Source of the DNA: Gordonibacter sp034932485
GTDB lineage: Bacteria > Actinomycetota > Coriobacteriia > Coriobacteriales > Eggerthellaceae
DNA length: 64,000 nt
Reading direction: 5' to 3'
Assembly: GCA_034932485.1 (NCBI GenBank)
Contig: JAYFOQ010000002.1
Coordinates: 124,001-188,000, forward strand
Below are positions 34,254 through 43,240 of this stretch, one piece after another. A program made the translations under genes and the position numbers. How positions within the stretch are numbered: the stretch's first letter is position 1; the number at the start of each line of letters is the position of its first letter. The notes under the pieces are model-generated. The model had not been told where the DNA came from. It did not search any database and worked only from the letters and a program-made list of their open reading frames with translations.

Positions 34254-36014
34254 TCATCGACTAAACAACTCGGCAAATAAGTCGATTTCCGACCCCCATA
34301 CCTTCGTATTGCGCTGCGCAAATGCCACAACATCAGCGAGCGCCGCAAGCGACACCTCATGACGCTCTCCCGTACGCCGAGATTTAATTTCAACTTTCTG
34401 GTTTTCAAGCCCGCGCTTTCCAACAACCACCTGTATTGGCCAGCCAATTAGATCAGCGTCCGCAAACTTCACGCCAGCGCGTTCTTTACGATCGTCGATG
34501 ACCACTTCGAGACCCAATTTCGCAAACTCGCTGGCCAATTTCTCTGCCGCTGGCTGCACCAGTTCGTCTCCCGTAGTAAGCGGGATAACGCATACGTGCG
34601 CCGGGGCAACCGAAGCAGGCCAGCAAATTCCGTTTTCATCGTTATGTTGCTCAACAATAGCAGCCATTGAACGCGAAACGCCCACCCCGTAACAGCCCAT
34701 AAGAAACGGCTGCTCAGAACCATCTTCTGCCATAAACGTTGCACCCATTGAACGTGAGTATTTATCACCTAGCTGGAAAACTTGAGACACCTCGATGCCA
34801 CGAGCGCCCTCAAGCGGCAGGCCGCACGTAGGACAGCGATCACCCGGCTGCACAACACTCAGATCAGCCCATTCGTTCACTTCGAAATCGACGCCAGGAC
34901 GCGCACCCACATAGTGGTAGCCATCTTCATTTGCGCCGACAACCCACTGCGATATCGTCTTCAAGCTTGAGTCTGCAATAATACGTGTATTTTTTGGCAA
35001 GCCAATCGGTCCCATTGAGCCTTTATGCAAGCCAAACGCCTGCATATCTTCATCGGTAAGCAGGGTAAATCCACCTGCTATACGCTCCGCCTTCAACTCA
35101 TTCAGTTCGTGATCGCCAGGAACAAACAAAACGAGAAGCACGCCCTCATCATTCTTGCCCGACAGTGCCTTTACCGTCGAAGACTCAGGAATGCCGAGGA
35201 ACGCAGCCAATTCTGCAATGGTATGCACCTCAGGAGTAGCAACCTTCTCGAGCGCTGAAACCTCATGTATTGTCGGCTGCGCTAGACATTCGCCCGCTTC
35301 GGTATTTGCTGCATAACCGCACGTACAGTGCACCAATTCAGCCTCTCCCGCTTCCGCGAGCGCCATAAATTCACAGGTTACGCTGCCGCCGATCTGACCA
35401 GGATCGGCTTCAACCGGTCGGAAATCCATATCCATCCGTTTGCAGATACGCGCATACGCTTCGCTCATCTCGTCATACGTATTCTGAAGTGATTCTTGAT
35501 TAGCATGGAAGCTGTAAGCGTCCTTCATGATGAACTCGCGACTGCGCAGCAAGCCAAAACGGGGACGAATCTCATCGCGGAACTTCACCTGAATCTGATA
35601 CATCGTCAAAGGCAACTCTTTATACGATCGTAGCTCGTTGCGAACGAGAGCCGTTAACAGTTCTTCATGAGTGGGCCCAAGGCAAAATTCGTGTCCATGG
35701 CGATCGTTCAGACGCATAAGCTCGGGGCCGTAATCACTCCAGCGACCACTCTCGTGCCAAAGCTCTGCGGGTTGCAGAGCCGGCATCATGATTTCCTGCG
35801 AGCCAATGGCATCCATTTCTTCGCGTACGATATTTTCCACCTTAGCAAGCACGCGCTTGCCCAAAGGAAGATACGTATACACACCCGAGGCTGTCTTGCG
35901 AATTAAGCCCGCACGCAACAACAGCTTATGGCTGGCAATTTCTGCATCCGCAGGGTCCTCTTTGAGCGTAGGTACGTACAACTCACTCATGCGCATAACA
36001 TTCGCGTTTGTCAT
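34254..36014 (-). CDS. proS: Prolyl-tRNA synthetase, bacterial type
   Basis: This 586-residue class II synthetase charges tRNA-Pro. It shows motif 2 around KFRDEIRPRFGLLRSREFIMKDAYS in pieces, the YbaK-like editing insertion between about 230 and 390 (VKALSGKNDEGVLLVLFVPGD), the motif 3 region MGCYGVGVSRSMAA and the anticodon-binding domain at the C-terminus. The start codon overlaps the stop of ispG by 4 nt (ATGA). Confidence 0.97.
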   Translation of the reverse strand: MTNANVMRMSELYVPTLKEDPADAEIASHKLLLRAGLIRKTASGVYTYLPLGKRVLAKVENIVREEMDAIGSQEIMMPALQPAELWHESGRWSDYGPELMRLNDRHGHEFCLGPTHEELLTALVRNELRSYKELPLTMYQIQVKFRDEIRPRFGLLRSREFIMKDAYSFHANQESLQNTYDEMSEAYARICKRMDMDFRPVEADPGQIGGSVTCEFMALAEAGEAELVHCTCGYAANTEAGECLAQPTIHEVSALEKVATPEVHTIAELAAFLGIPESSTVKALSGKNDEGVLLVLFVPGDHELNELKAERIAGGFTLLTDEDMQAFGLHKGSMGPIGLPKNTRIIADSSLKTISQWVVGANEDGYHYVGARPGVDFEVNEWADLSVVQPGDRCPTCGLPLEGARGIEVSQVFQLGDKYSRSMGATFMAEDGSEQPFLMGCYGVGVSRSMAAIVEQHNDENGICWPASVAPAHVCVIPLTTGDELVQPAAEKLASEFAKLGLEVVIDDRKERAGVKFADADLIGWPIQVVVGKRGLENQKVEIKSRRTGERHEVSLAALADVVAFAQRNTKVWGSEIDLFAELFSR

Positions 36015-37078
36015 AGCTTTCCAATCTCCTCCATCAAAGCGTCCACAATGGCAGCTTCTTCCACCTTGCGGACGACATCTCCCTTAGAAAACACCACACC
36101 CGAACCTGCTCCACAGGCAACCCCAATATCGGCATCGGCAGCCTCGCCCGGGCCATTAACCACGCATCCCATTACCGCAACCTTGAGCGGCTTATCCAAT
36201 TGAGAAATGCGCTCTTCCACCTCGCGTGCCAGCCCGATAAGGTTCACCTGGCAGCGGCCACACGTTGGGCAGCTAATAAGCTCTGGGCCACGACGTCGCA
36301 AGTCGAGCGCCCCCAACAACGTCCAACAAGCACGAATCTCCTGCACCGGATCGTCGGTAAGCGAGATACGCAGCGTATCGCCAATGCCTTCTTCCAGCAA
36401 AATACCCAAACCACAAGCCGACTTAATAACACCCTGAAACGTCGTGCCAGCCTCGGTAACACCGATGTGAAGTGGCACCTGCGGAAGCTCGACCGCAAGT
36501 TGACGGTACGTAGCTACCGTAGTCATAACGTCGTGTGCTTTTGCACTAACTACCAAATCGTGAAAGCCTCGACTTTCGCAATGCCGTACATAATCGGCCG
36601 CTGAGTGAGCTAATTTCTGAGCCAGTGTTAAATCGTCGCGCCGAGCCAGCGTCTCATCGAGCGATCCTGCGTTCACCCCAATGCGGATAGGAATGCCTGC
36701 CTCGCCGGCAGCATCAAGTACCGCATCAGTCTTTGCCAGCCCTCCAATGTTGCCAGGATTGATGCGCAACTTTGAAGCACCTCGCCGAGCTGCTTCAATA
36801 GCGCTCATTGCATCGAAGTGAATATCCGCTACCACGGGCAACGGCGAAGCGTCGCATACCGCCTCAAACGCATCAAGGCAATCGCGTCGCGGTAGAGCCA
36901 TCCGCACGATTTCGCATCCGGCGGCTGCCAACGATTCGATCTGAGCAAGATTTGCAGCAACATCATCGGCTGGAGCATTCAACATTGATTGAACCACCAC
37001 CGGAGCGCCACCGCCCATGGGCACATCGCCCACCATCACGCGGCAAGTCGCCTGATTAGGTTTTATATGCGCCACCAT
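36011..37078 (-). CDS. ispG: 4-hydroxy-3-methylbut-2-enyl diphosphate synthase
   Basis: This 355-residue GcpE/IspG protein catalyses the reduction of methylerythritol cyclodiphosphate in the non-mevalonate isoprenoid pathway with a [4Fe-4S] cluster. Cluster Cys are in CPTCGRCQVN and GCVVNGPGEA. The N-terminal TIM barrel begins with the substrate motif VVVQSMLNAPADD. The ATG follows GGAGG. The gene overlaps proS. Confidence 0.97.
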   Translation of the reverse strand: MVAHIKPNQATCRVMVGDVPMGGGAPVVVQSMLNAPADDVAANLAQIESLAAAGCEIVRMALPRRDCLDAFEAVCDASPLPVVADIHFDAMSAIEAARRGASKLRINPGNIGGLAKTDAVLDAAGEAGIPIRIGVNAGSLDETLARRDDLTLAQKLAHSAADYVRHCESRGFHDLVVSAKAHDVMTTVATYRQLAVELPQVPLHIGVTEAGTTFQGVIKSACGLGILLEEGIGDTLRISLTDDPVQEIRACWTLLGALDLRRRGPELISCPTCGRCQVNLIGLAREVEERISQLDKPLKVAVMGCVVNGPGEAADADIGVACGAGSGVVFSKGDVVRKVEEAAIVDALMEEIGKL

Positions 37079-37105
37079 GGGACCTCCGTTCTTGGTTTCA
37101 CTCGT

Positions 37106-37134
37106 TATGCACCCTCAAATAGAACGCACGTCAA
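37106..37134 (-). promoter_or_regulatory. Candidate promoter for ispG-proS
   Basis: On the minus strand TTGACG (37129-37134) and TGCATA (37106-37111) are separated by 17 bp, about 30 bp upstream of ispG. The roughly 260-bp gap between rseP and ispG (37079-37338) has no other recognisable feature. Confidence 0.4.
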
Positions 37135-37338
37135 CACTTCTCGAACCCTCAGAAGAGGATGCCCAGAAGTGCAAAAAGAGCATTGCAGATTATTCTACCC
37201 CTGAATAGGGCAAAATCGGACCAATTGCACAGGGTTTACGCGGAAGGGCGCACCATCTTGCACGTGTGGATCACCTGCTCGAGACTACCACCCTACCTTA
37301 TATTTTCGCGCTTTATGACTCGTTTAGCTATGTCGGGT

Positions 37339-38463
37339 CTACCCCTTCGACATCCACGGTGCTGAACCCGTCAATATTCCCTGAATATCCTGATTTGCCA
37401 TGATAAGAAAAAATCCCAGAAATAAAATCATACCTGCAGCCGACATATAATTGAGTGCCTTTGTCGACACAACCTTACGCGATATCTTCTGAAATATCTC
37501 AACGACAAAACGACCACCATCAAGCGGCGGAATAGGCAGCAAGTTCATCAAACCCAATGAAACCGAGATGCTTGCAACAAATGAGAGAGCCGAGAATAAT
37601 CCTGCATCCACAGCAATCTTCGACATGGCAGCAATGCCAATAACAGACGCTGAATTCGCCATGGTATCAGCCGCCGTTGCAGGGTTGAATAGCCCGGCAA
37701 TAGCCTGTACTACCATCCCAATAAATACAAAGCCTAACTCCACAGACTGCAGTGGGTTCAAAACCACGTGGCGAACCTCACCTGCCTGCGTCGTTACATC
37801 CACACCAATAAGGGAATACAGCACCACAAACACAAGCACCGCAAACACAAGGTTTACAAACACGCCTGCTAAGAGAATAACCGAGCGCTTCCAGAACGGC
37901 AACGCACGATACTGCTGCTTATATTCGCTTTCAAATAGCGCATGGGCATCTTCGACTGGTCGCGCCTGACCAAGCTCATAAGAAATTAAAGAAGGCTTAC
38001 CCGCAGCTACAGCGCGAGCTATTTGCTTTTTCGTTGGCTGAACGGCAGGAGCTCTATACGTATTGAACTGGTCCTTTTTTGTGGGACCGCAGATGCTTCC
38101 CCACTCAGATAGCTCATCGAGCGCTTCAAAGGCCTCGTCGTCGGTAATATTGCAATCGGCAGCTATGTCTTCCATATTTGCCGTGCCACGGCGGTATAAC
38201 GCTGCCAGCACCTGCTCGAGATGTGGACTCATCTCGCCAGCTTCCATGCCGCACACCTTTGCATAACCGCCCAGCGGAACAGCCGTCACCCCAAAGCGCG
38301 TACCAGCCCTTGTGAAGCCGATGCTCGGGCCGGGCAATCCCAGCATAAATTCAGTCACCCGCACACCAAATGCACGCGCTGCCAAATAATGCCCACCCTC
38401 GTGAATAAACACGAGAATGCCCAGCACAATCGTGGCATAGAAAATCATCAATAGTATATCCAT
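37339..38463 (-). CDS. rseP: RseP/SpoIVFB-type site-2 protease with winged-helix-like insertion and no clear PDZ domain
   Basis: This 374-residue membrane metalloprotease has zinc ligands H21 and H25 with E22 (HEGGH) in the first helix and the second signature NLLPIPPLDGGR near the C-terminus. After GGYAKVCGM, where RseP proteins continue with a loop and then PDZ domains, residues about 78-140 form a compact helical segment (LEQVLAALYRRGTANMEDIAADCNITDD in pieces) that reads like a winged helix. Between the second and third membrane helices only about 20 residues are left, so a PDZ domain seems absent. It stands at the usual place between ispC and ispG. Family role: intramembrane cleavage of anti-sigma factors or signal peptides. 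Confidence 0.88.
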   Translation of the reverse strand: MDILLMIFYATIVLGILVFIHEGGHYLAARAFGVRVTEFMLGLPGPSIGFTRAGTRFGVTAVPLGGYAKVCGMEAGEMSPHLEQVLAALYRRGTANMEDIAADCNITDDEAFEALDELSEWGSICGPTKKDQFNTYRAPAVQPTKKQIARAVAAGKPSLISYELGQARPVEDAHALFESEYKQQYRALPFWKRSVILLAGVFVNLVFAVLVFVVLYSLIGVDVTTQAGEVRHVVLNPLQSVELGFVFIGMVVQAIAGLFNPATAADTMANSASVIGIAAMSKIAVDAGLFSALSFVASISVSLGLMNLLPIPPLDGGRFVVEIFQKISRKVVSTKALNYMSAAGMILFLGFFLIMANQDIQGILTGSAPWMSKG

Positions 38464-38612
38464 AAACTCGTATCCTTCCGAACGCGAGAAAGCGTGTCAC
38501 CCTGCGCCCTATGACGCTGGCTCCATGGTATAGGAATACAGAGATAAAACGAACTAACGTACGTTAAAAAACGCAGAAGTTCCGTAACTGACACCCGCCA
38601 ATAACTAGACAG

Positions 38613-39893
38613 CTATGAGCAGCGATCCGAAATCCATTTCTTCGCTCGAGCACGAGCCCAGGCATCAACCGCTTCCAGTTGGTCGAGGCTCTCGACATCC
38701 TGTACCTCATGTGCGTCCATAACCACTTCGACACACTCAGCAATGCCTAGATACGTTCCCTCCTCGGCGAGGAATGCAGCCACGGCTACTTCGTTGGCAG
38801 CATTCATTGCGCAAGGCAGCGTACCTCCTTGCTCGCCAGCCATGCGAGCCAACGCCAGACAACGGAACGTATCTGTGTCGGCAGGAGCAAATTCGAGTGA
38901 CCCTAGCTTCGTAAAGTCGAGCGGAGCAACCGGCGCATCCCAGCGGTCGGGATACGACAAAGCAAACTGGATAGGAATACGCATATCGGTTGTGCCGAGG
39001 TGCGCCTTCACACTGCCGTCGGCAAACTCCACCATCGAATGAATGGCACTTTGCGGTTGAACCACAACGTTAATTCGATCGTAAGGCATGGCAAACAGAT
39101 GATGCGCCTCGATAATCTCGAGGCCTTTATTCATAAGCGTAGACGAGTCGATAGATATTTTTGCACCCATATTCCACGTGGGGTGCGCCAACGCTTGAGC
39201 TGGTGTAATAGCGACCAGCTCCTCTCGCGTGCGCCCACGGAATGGGCCACCCGACGCCGTCACCCAAAGCCGCGTCACTTCATGCGGGTTCTCACCAAGC
39301 AAGCACTGATAAATAGCGCCGTGTTCTGAGTCGATAGGCATCAAGGCACCAGCAGGCCCTACGACAGGCGCTGTACCGCTTATACGGCGCTGCGCATCCA
39401 CCTGCGCTGCCATTGGCATAATAAGGTCGCCGCCAACCACCAGCGATTCTTTGTTCGCAAGCGCCAGCACCTTGCCCGCCGCAAGTGTCTCATAGCTTGC
39501 ACGCAAGCCAGCCGCCCCTACAAGCGCGTTCACCACCACATCGGCCTCATCCAAGCGCACAAGATCGACCACTGCGCTGGCGCCAAACCCCAACGAACCT
39601 TCACTTCTCGTGCGGCCAGCAACTGCCTCGGCCAAAGACGACGAAGTGCCACCTGGACGACGTACTTGCTCGCGCAATTCGTCAGCCACAGTCTCGCCCG
39701 ATAAGCGCGCATCTCCTACCGCCAGATTATGCACGCCAAACTCCCGCGCCTGTGCGAGCAATTCGCCTGCACGCGTACCTACCGCCAAACCCACAATTTC
39801 CAGCTTGTCGGCATGGCGTCGCACCACCTCTAAAGTCTGGGTACCAATCGAGCCCGTCGAGCCTAATACCACGATGCGTTTTTTAGAAGACAT
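38613..39893 (-). CDS. ispC: 1-deoxy-D-xylulose 5-phosphate reductoisomerase
   Basis: This 426-residue DXR/IspC protein catalyses the first committed step of the methylerythritol phosphate pathway. An NADPH-binding motif (VVLGSTGSIGTQTLEVV) is at residues 8-24, LANKESLVVGG around 147-157 and metal/substrate residues in MPIDSEHGA and SIDSSTLMNKGLE. It is about 30 residues longer than usual because of a Ser/Gly/Arg-rich insertion near residues 78-100. It overlaps the end of cdsA by 11 nt. Confidence 0.96.
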   Translation of the reverse strand: MSSKKRIVVLGSTGSIGTQTLEVVRRHADKLEIVGLAVGTRAGELLAQAREFGVHNLAVGDARLSGETVADELREQVRRPGGTSSSLAEAVAGRTRSEGSLGFGASAVVDLVRLDEADVVVNALVGAAGLRASYETLAAGKVLALANKESLVVGGDLIMPMAAQVDAQRRISGTAPVVGPAGALMPIDSEHGAIYQCLLGENPHEVTRLWVTASGGPFRGRTREELVAITPAQALAHPTWNMGAKISIDSSTLMNKGLEIIEAHHLFAMPYDRINVVVQPQSAIHSMVEFADGSVKAHLGTTDMRIPIQFALSYPDRWDAPVAPLDFTKLGSLEFAPADTDTFRCLALARMAGEQGGTLPCAMNAANEVAVAAFLAEEGTYLGIAECVEVVMDAHEVQDVESLDQLEAVDAWARARAKKWISDRCS

Positions 39894-40785
39894 ACGGGAT
39901 ACACCCTCCCCCGACCAGCAGAATAGCCGAAGTCACGGCTACCAAAAAAAGCGAGTCGCATCGGTCAAGCAATCCGCCATGCCCCGGCATAATAGTACCT
40001 GAATCCTTAAAGCCTGAGTTGCGTTTAATGCGGCTTTCAGCAAGGTCGCCAAGCACGCCCATAAGACCACTAATCAAGCCAAACAAAATTGCTTGAGGGA
40101 TAGGCATTACCACGCCGGGAATAAATGCCATCAGGCACCAGAACACAGCCGATCCCGCTAATCCGGCGATAAAGCCTTCCCAGCTTTTCTTCGGGCTCGT
40201 TCTTGGCGCCAGCTTATGTTTGCCAAACTTACTACCAACCAGATAGGCAAACGAATCGTTTGCCCATACGCTGAGAAAAATTCCTAAAACCAGCACGCCA
40301 CCCCACGGGTCAGGCAATGCTCCGCGCACCACCACAACACCTGAAAGCAGCAATCCCGTATATGCCGCACCGAACAAACTTACTCCCACATCGGGCACGC
40401 GCGCACGCATCCAAAACACGTACCAGACAATCAGCGCTAGCAGCAGCGCCAAGTTAACGCAAAGCGCCCCGTTTAGCCCCCAAAAAAACACGCTGACCGG
40501 GTATAACATGGCTGCAATTATACCCAGCATCTCGTTGGGTAACTTTGCATCAGAACGCAGCATGTAATAGAATTCACCTGCCGAAATGCCGGCAAGAACT
40601 ACCAGTAGCGCAAGCGTTGTCCACTTACTGACAAGCAGGCACACTACAGAAACAGCCACATACACGAAGCCCGTACGAAAGCGCACCTGAATATCGGTGG
40701 GATTTTTCAGTTTCTTGGGCGTTTTTTCCTGCGCAAATTCCTTGATTTTCTTGGTACGCTTACGGTCTTCCCCCTCGTCTGACAC
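39883..40785 (-). CDS. cdsA: Phosphatidate cytidylyltransferase
   Basis: This 300-residue polytopic enzyme makes CDP-diacylglycerol for phospholipid synthesis. The CDS signature is complete in SRIKRNSGFKDSGTIMPGHG followed by GLLDRCDS. About eight membrane segments follow a charged N-terminus. The GTG start directly follows the TAG of uppS (stop and start abut). Confidence 0.95.
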   Translation of the reverse strand: MSDEGEDRKRTKKIKEFAQEKTPKKLKNPTDIQVRFRTGFVYVAVSVVCLLVSKWTTLALLVVLAGISAGEFYYMLRSDAKLPNEMLGIIAAMLYPVSVFFWGLNGALCVNLALLLALIVWYVFWMRARVPDVGVSLFGAAYTGLLLSGVVVVRGALPDPWGGVLVLGIFLSVWANDSFAYLVGSKFGKHKLAPRTSPKKSWEGFIAGLAGSAVFWCLMAFIPGVVMPIPQAILFGLISGLMGVLGDLAESRIKRNSGFKDSGTIMPGHGGLLDRCDSLFLVAVTSAILLVGGGCIPYVF

Positions 40786-41565
40786 CTACTTCACCGCCCC
40801 GAAACGGCGATCTCGTCCCTGAAATTCCAGTAGCGCACGCAAAAACTCGTATCGATTGAAGTCGGGCCACAATACTTCGGTACATACGAACTCGGAATAG
40901 GCAATCTGCCACAACAAGAAATTCGACACCCGCATTTCGCCACTTGTGCGAATAAGCAAATCGGGGTCAGGAATTCCTGCTGTATATAAGTGTTGTTCGA
41001 AAAGTTCTTCAGAAAGTTCCTCTGGAGCACGACCTTCGCACAACGCCGCATGGGCTTCGTCCAGGTAAGACTTCATAGCATCCAGCAGCTCTTGTCGCCC
41101 GCCATAGTTCACTGCCACGATCAGCGTCATGCCGTCGTTATCCTTCGTCTTTTCCCACGCTTTGGCAAACGCATCACGTGTCTTCTTCGGCAGCTCATCG
41201 GTACGACCGATGGTCATAACACGAACGCGCTCTTCGTGAAGATCGTCCACTTCGGCGAGCATCGTCGTGGCAAATAGGTTCATCAACCCGATAACTTCGT
41301 CTTGTGGACGCTTCCAATTTTCAGACGAAAACGAATAGATAGTTAGATAACGCACGCCCACATCGGATGCACACCGAATAGTTTCACGCACCGCATCAAT
41401 TCCGGCCTTATGACCGAACAGACGGTTCTTGCCGCGCTCCTTCGCCCAGCGTCCATTGCCGTCCATAATAACGGCCACGTGTTCCGGCACGGCGGCAACA
41501 TCCAGCAACGCCGGATCGACGTCTGCAGGTGGGTTAGGGAATATATAATCGAGAGGCCTGTTCAA
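40786..41565 (-). CDS. uppS: Undecaprenyl diphosphate synthase
   Basis: This 259-residue cis-prenyltransferase supplies undecaprenyl diphosphate for peptidoglycan. Signature AVIMDGNGRWA contains the catalytic D35; LTIYSFSSENWKRP and the C-terminal DLLIRTSGEMRVSNFLLWQ motif are present. The start is TTG with GGAGATC upstream inside the end of frr. Confidence 0.97.
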   Translation of the reverse strand: MNRPLDYIFPNPPADVDPALLDVAAVPEHVAVIMDGNGRWAKERGKNRLFGHKAGIDAVRETIRCASDVGVRYLTIYSFSSENWKRPQDEVIGLMNLFATTMLAEVDDLHEERVRVMTIGRTDELPKKTRDAFAKAWEKTKDNDGMTLIVAVNYGGRQELLDAMKSYLDEAHAALCEGRAPEELSEELFEQHLYTAGIPDPDLLIRTSGEMRVSNFLLWQIAYSEFVCTEVLWPDFNRYEFLRALLEFQGRDRRFGAVK

Positions 41566-41569
41566 ACTA

Positions 41570-42127
41570 CTAGATCTCCATCACTTCGACTTCTTTTTTC
41601 TTAAAGGTTTCATCGATCTCAGCGATGTAGTGATCAGTAAGTTTTTGCACCTCAGCCTGACCACGACGCTCGTCATCTTCCGGAAGGCTCTCTTCCTTAA
41701 CGGCACGCTCGATAGCGGCGTTAGCATCACGACGGGCATTACGTACGGCAACGCGCGCTTCTTCGGCATAGCTTTTACACTGCTTTACCAATTCACGACG
41801 GCGCTCTTCGGTAAGCGAAGGGAATGGCAGGCGAATAACGGAGCCGTCGTTTGAGGGCGTTACACCCAAATCGCTTTGCAGGATAGCCTGCTCGATAGCG
41901 CCCAACACACCTTTGTCCCACGGCTCGATAACCAGCATGTGCGCATCGGGAGTCTTAACTCCGGCCATCTGATTTACCGGCGTTGGTACACCATAATAAT
42001 CAACCTTTATTCGATCGAGCAACAGAGCGTTCGCACGGCCTGTGCGCACGGAAGCAAAGCTGTCATGCAGCGACGCAAGAACCTTCTTCATGCGGTCTTC
42101 GCCCTGCTCAAGAATTTCATTCACCAT
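41570..42127 (-). CDS. frr: Ribosome recycling factor
   Basis: This 185-residue protein splits post-termination ribosomes together with EF-G. It has the typical three-helix-bundle sequence (LASLHDSFASVRTGRANALLLDRI; SLTEERRRELVKQ; ARVAVRNARRDAN). The ATG at 42127 follows AAAGGAATCGTA; an upstream frame to 42175 has no site. It lies 67 nt after pyrH. Confidence 0.97.
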   Translation of the reverse strand: MVNEILEQGEDRMKKVLASLHDSFASVRTGRANALLLDRIKVDYYGVPTPVNQMAGVKTPDAHMLVIEPWDKGVLGAIEQAILQSDLGVTPSNDGSVIRLPFPSLTEERRRELVKQCKSYAEEARVAVRNARRDANAAIERAVKEESLPEDDERRGQAEVQKLTDHYIAEIDETFKKKEVEVMEI

Positions 42128-42194
42128 TACGATTCCTTTCACCCAACTCCCTGCGGTGCTGGCGGATGCGCCCAAAGCGCAACCACCTCCGTAT

Positions 42195-42974
42195 CTATTC
42201 TACCGTGGTTCCAACGCTTTCGCCCTTCAAAGCACGCGAAATGTTACCCTCGACCGATAGGTCGAACACGATCATAGGTAGCTTATTGTCCATGCACAAC
42301 GACGTAGCCGTAGAATCCATGACATTCAGGCCCTTTGAAAGTACATCCATATAGCTAATACGATCGAAGCGCTGAGCATCGGGGTTCTTCGCAGGGTCAC
42401 TATCGTAAACACCATCCACCTTGGTGGCCTTCATTAGGCAGTCTGCATTCAGTTCGCAGCCACGCAAAGCAGCCGTGGTATCGGTAGTGAAATAGGGATT
42501 ACCTGTACCTGCAGCCAAAATAACCACACGACCCTTTTCCAGATGGCGCACAGCGCGACGACGGATATAAGGCTCAGATACTTCCTGCATGGTAATGGCA
42601 CTTTGCACGCGCGAGAAGATACCATGACGCTCGAAGGCATCCTGCAATGCTAGCGCATTCATAACCGTAGCCAGCATACCGATGTAATCGGCCTGCGCAC
42701 GGTCCATACCTTCGGCAGATCCCGCCAAACCGCGGAATATATTGCCACCGCCCACAACGATGGCCACTTCGACCTCATCATGTACAATGTCGGCAATTTC
42801 ATCGGCCAGCGCATCCACAACCTTTGGATCAATACCATAGCCCAGGTTACCAGCTAGCGCTTCTCCCGACAGCTTCAACAGCACACGCGGATATGCGTAA
42901 CCTCGTTCGCGCACGCGCGCCCACTTCGCCTGCTCTTCAGCACTCGCCTCTGCGTTCACTTTATCTTCCGTCAT
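42195..42974 (-). CDS. pyrH: UMP kinase
   Basis: This 259-residue bacterial UMP kinase of the amino-acid-kinase fold has VLLKLSGEALAG at the N-terminus, VVGGGNIFRG, and the uridylate-binding region DYIGMLATVMNALALQ. The N-terminus carries about 25 extra acidic residues. The ATG follows AAGGGATTGG. The usual upstream neighbours rpsB and tsf are not here. Confidence 0.97.
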   Translation of the reverse strand: MTEDKVNAEASAEEQAKWARVRERGYAYPRVLLKLSGEALAGNLGYGIDPKVVDALADEIADIVHDEVEVAIVVGGGNIFRGLAGSAEGMDRAQADYIGMLATVMNALALQDAFERHGIFSRVQSAITMQEVSEPYIRRRAVRHLEKGRVVILAAGTGNPYFTTDTTAALRGCELNADCLMKATKVDGVYDSDPAKNPDAQRFDRISYMDVLSKGLNVMDSTATSLCMDNKLPMIVFDLSVEGNISRALKGESVGTTVE

Positions 42975-43177
42975 GAACCAATCCCTTCAATGACCTTAAG
43001 GTATGCATACGTTGACAACAATCTTACCTGAAAATGTAAAAGGGCGCGCAATTCGTGAGGCCTTTTCCGGTCATTTCACTTAATGAGCAGACAGAAACCG
43101 AGCGGCAAGCCTAAACGACGCCGTCTCCTTTCCTCACCTGCAGTCAAACGTTAATCGATAGAAGAAATCACGCAAAA

Positions 43178-43203
43178 CGGCCCTCGGATAAATCCAAGGG
43201 CCG
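43178..43203 (-). terminator. Intrinsic terminator of the htrA gene
   Basis: The outer arms CGGCCCT (43178-43184) and AGGGCCG (43197-43203) and the inner arms GGAT/ATCC form a stem with a short loop. On the minus strand it is followed by TTTTGC. It lies 38 nt after the protease stop codon. Confidence 0.7.
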
Positions 43204-43240
43204 CAAGAGAAACTACTTGACCGTGGCGGGCATGAAAAGC

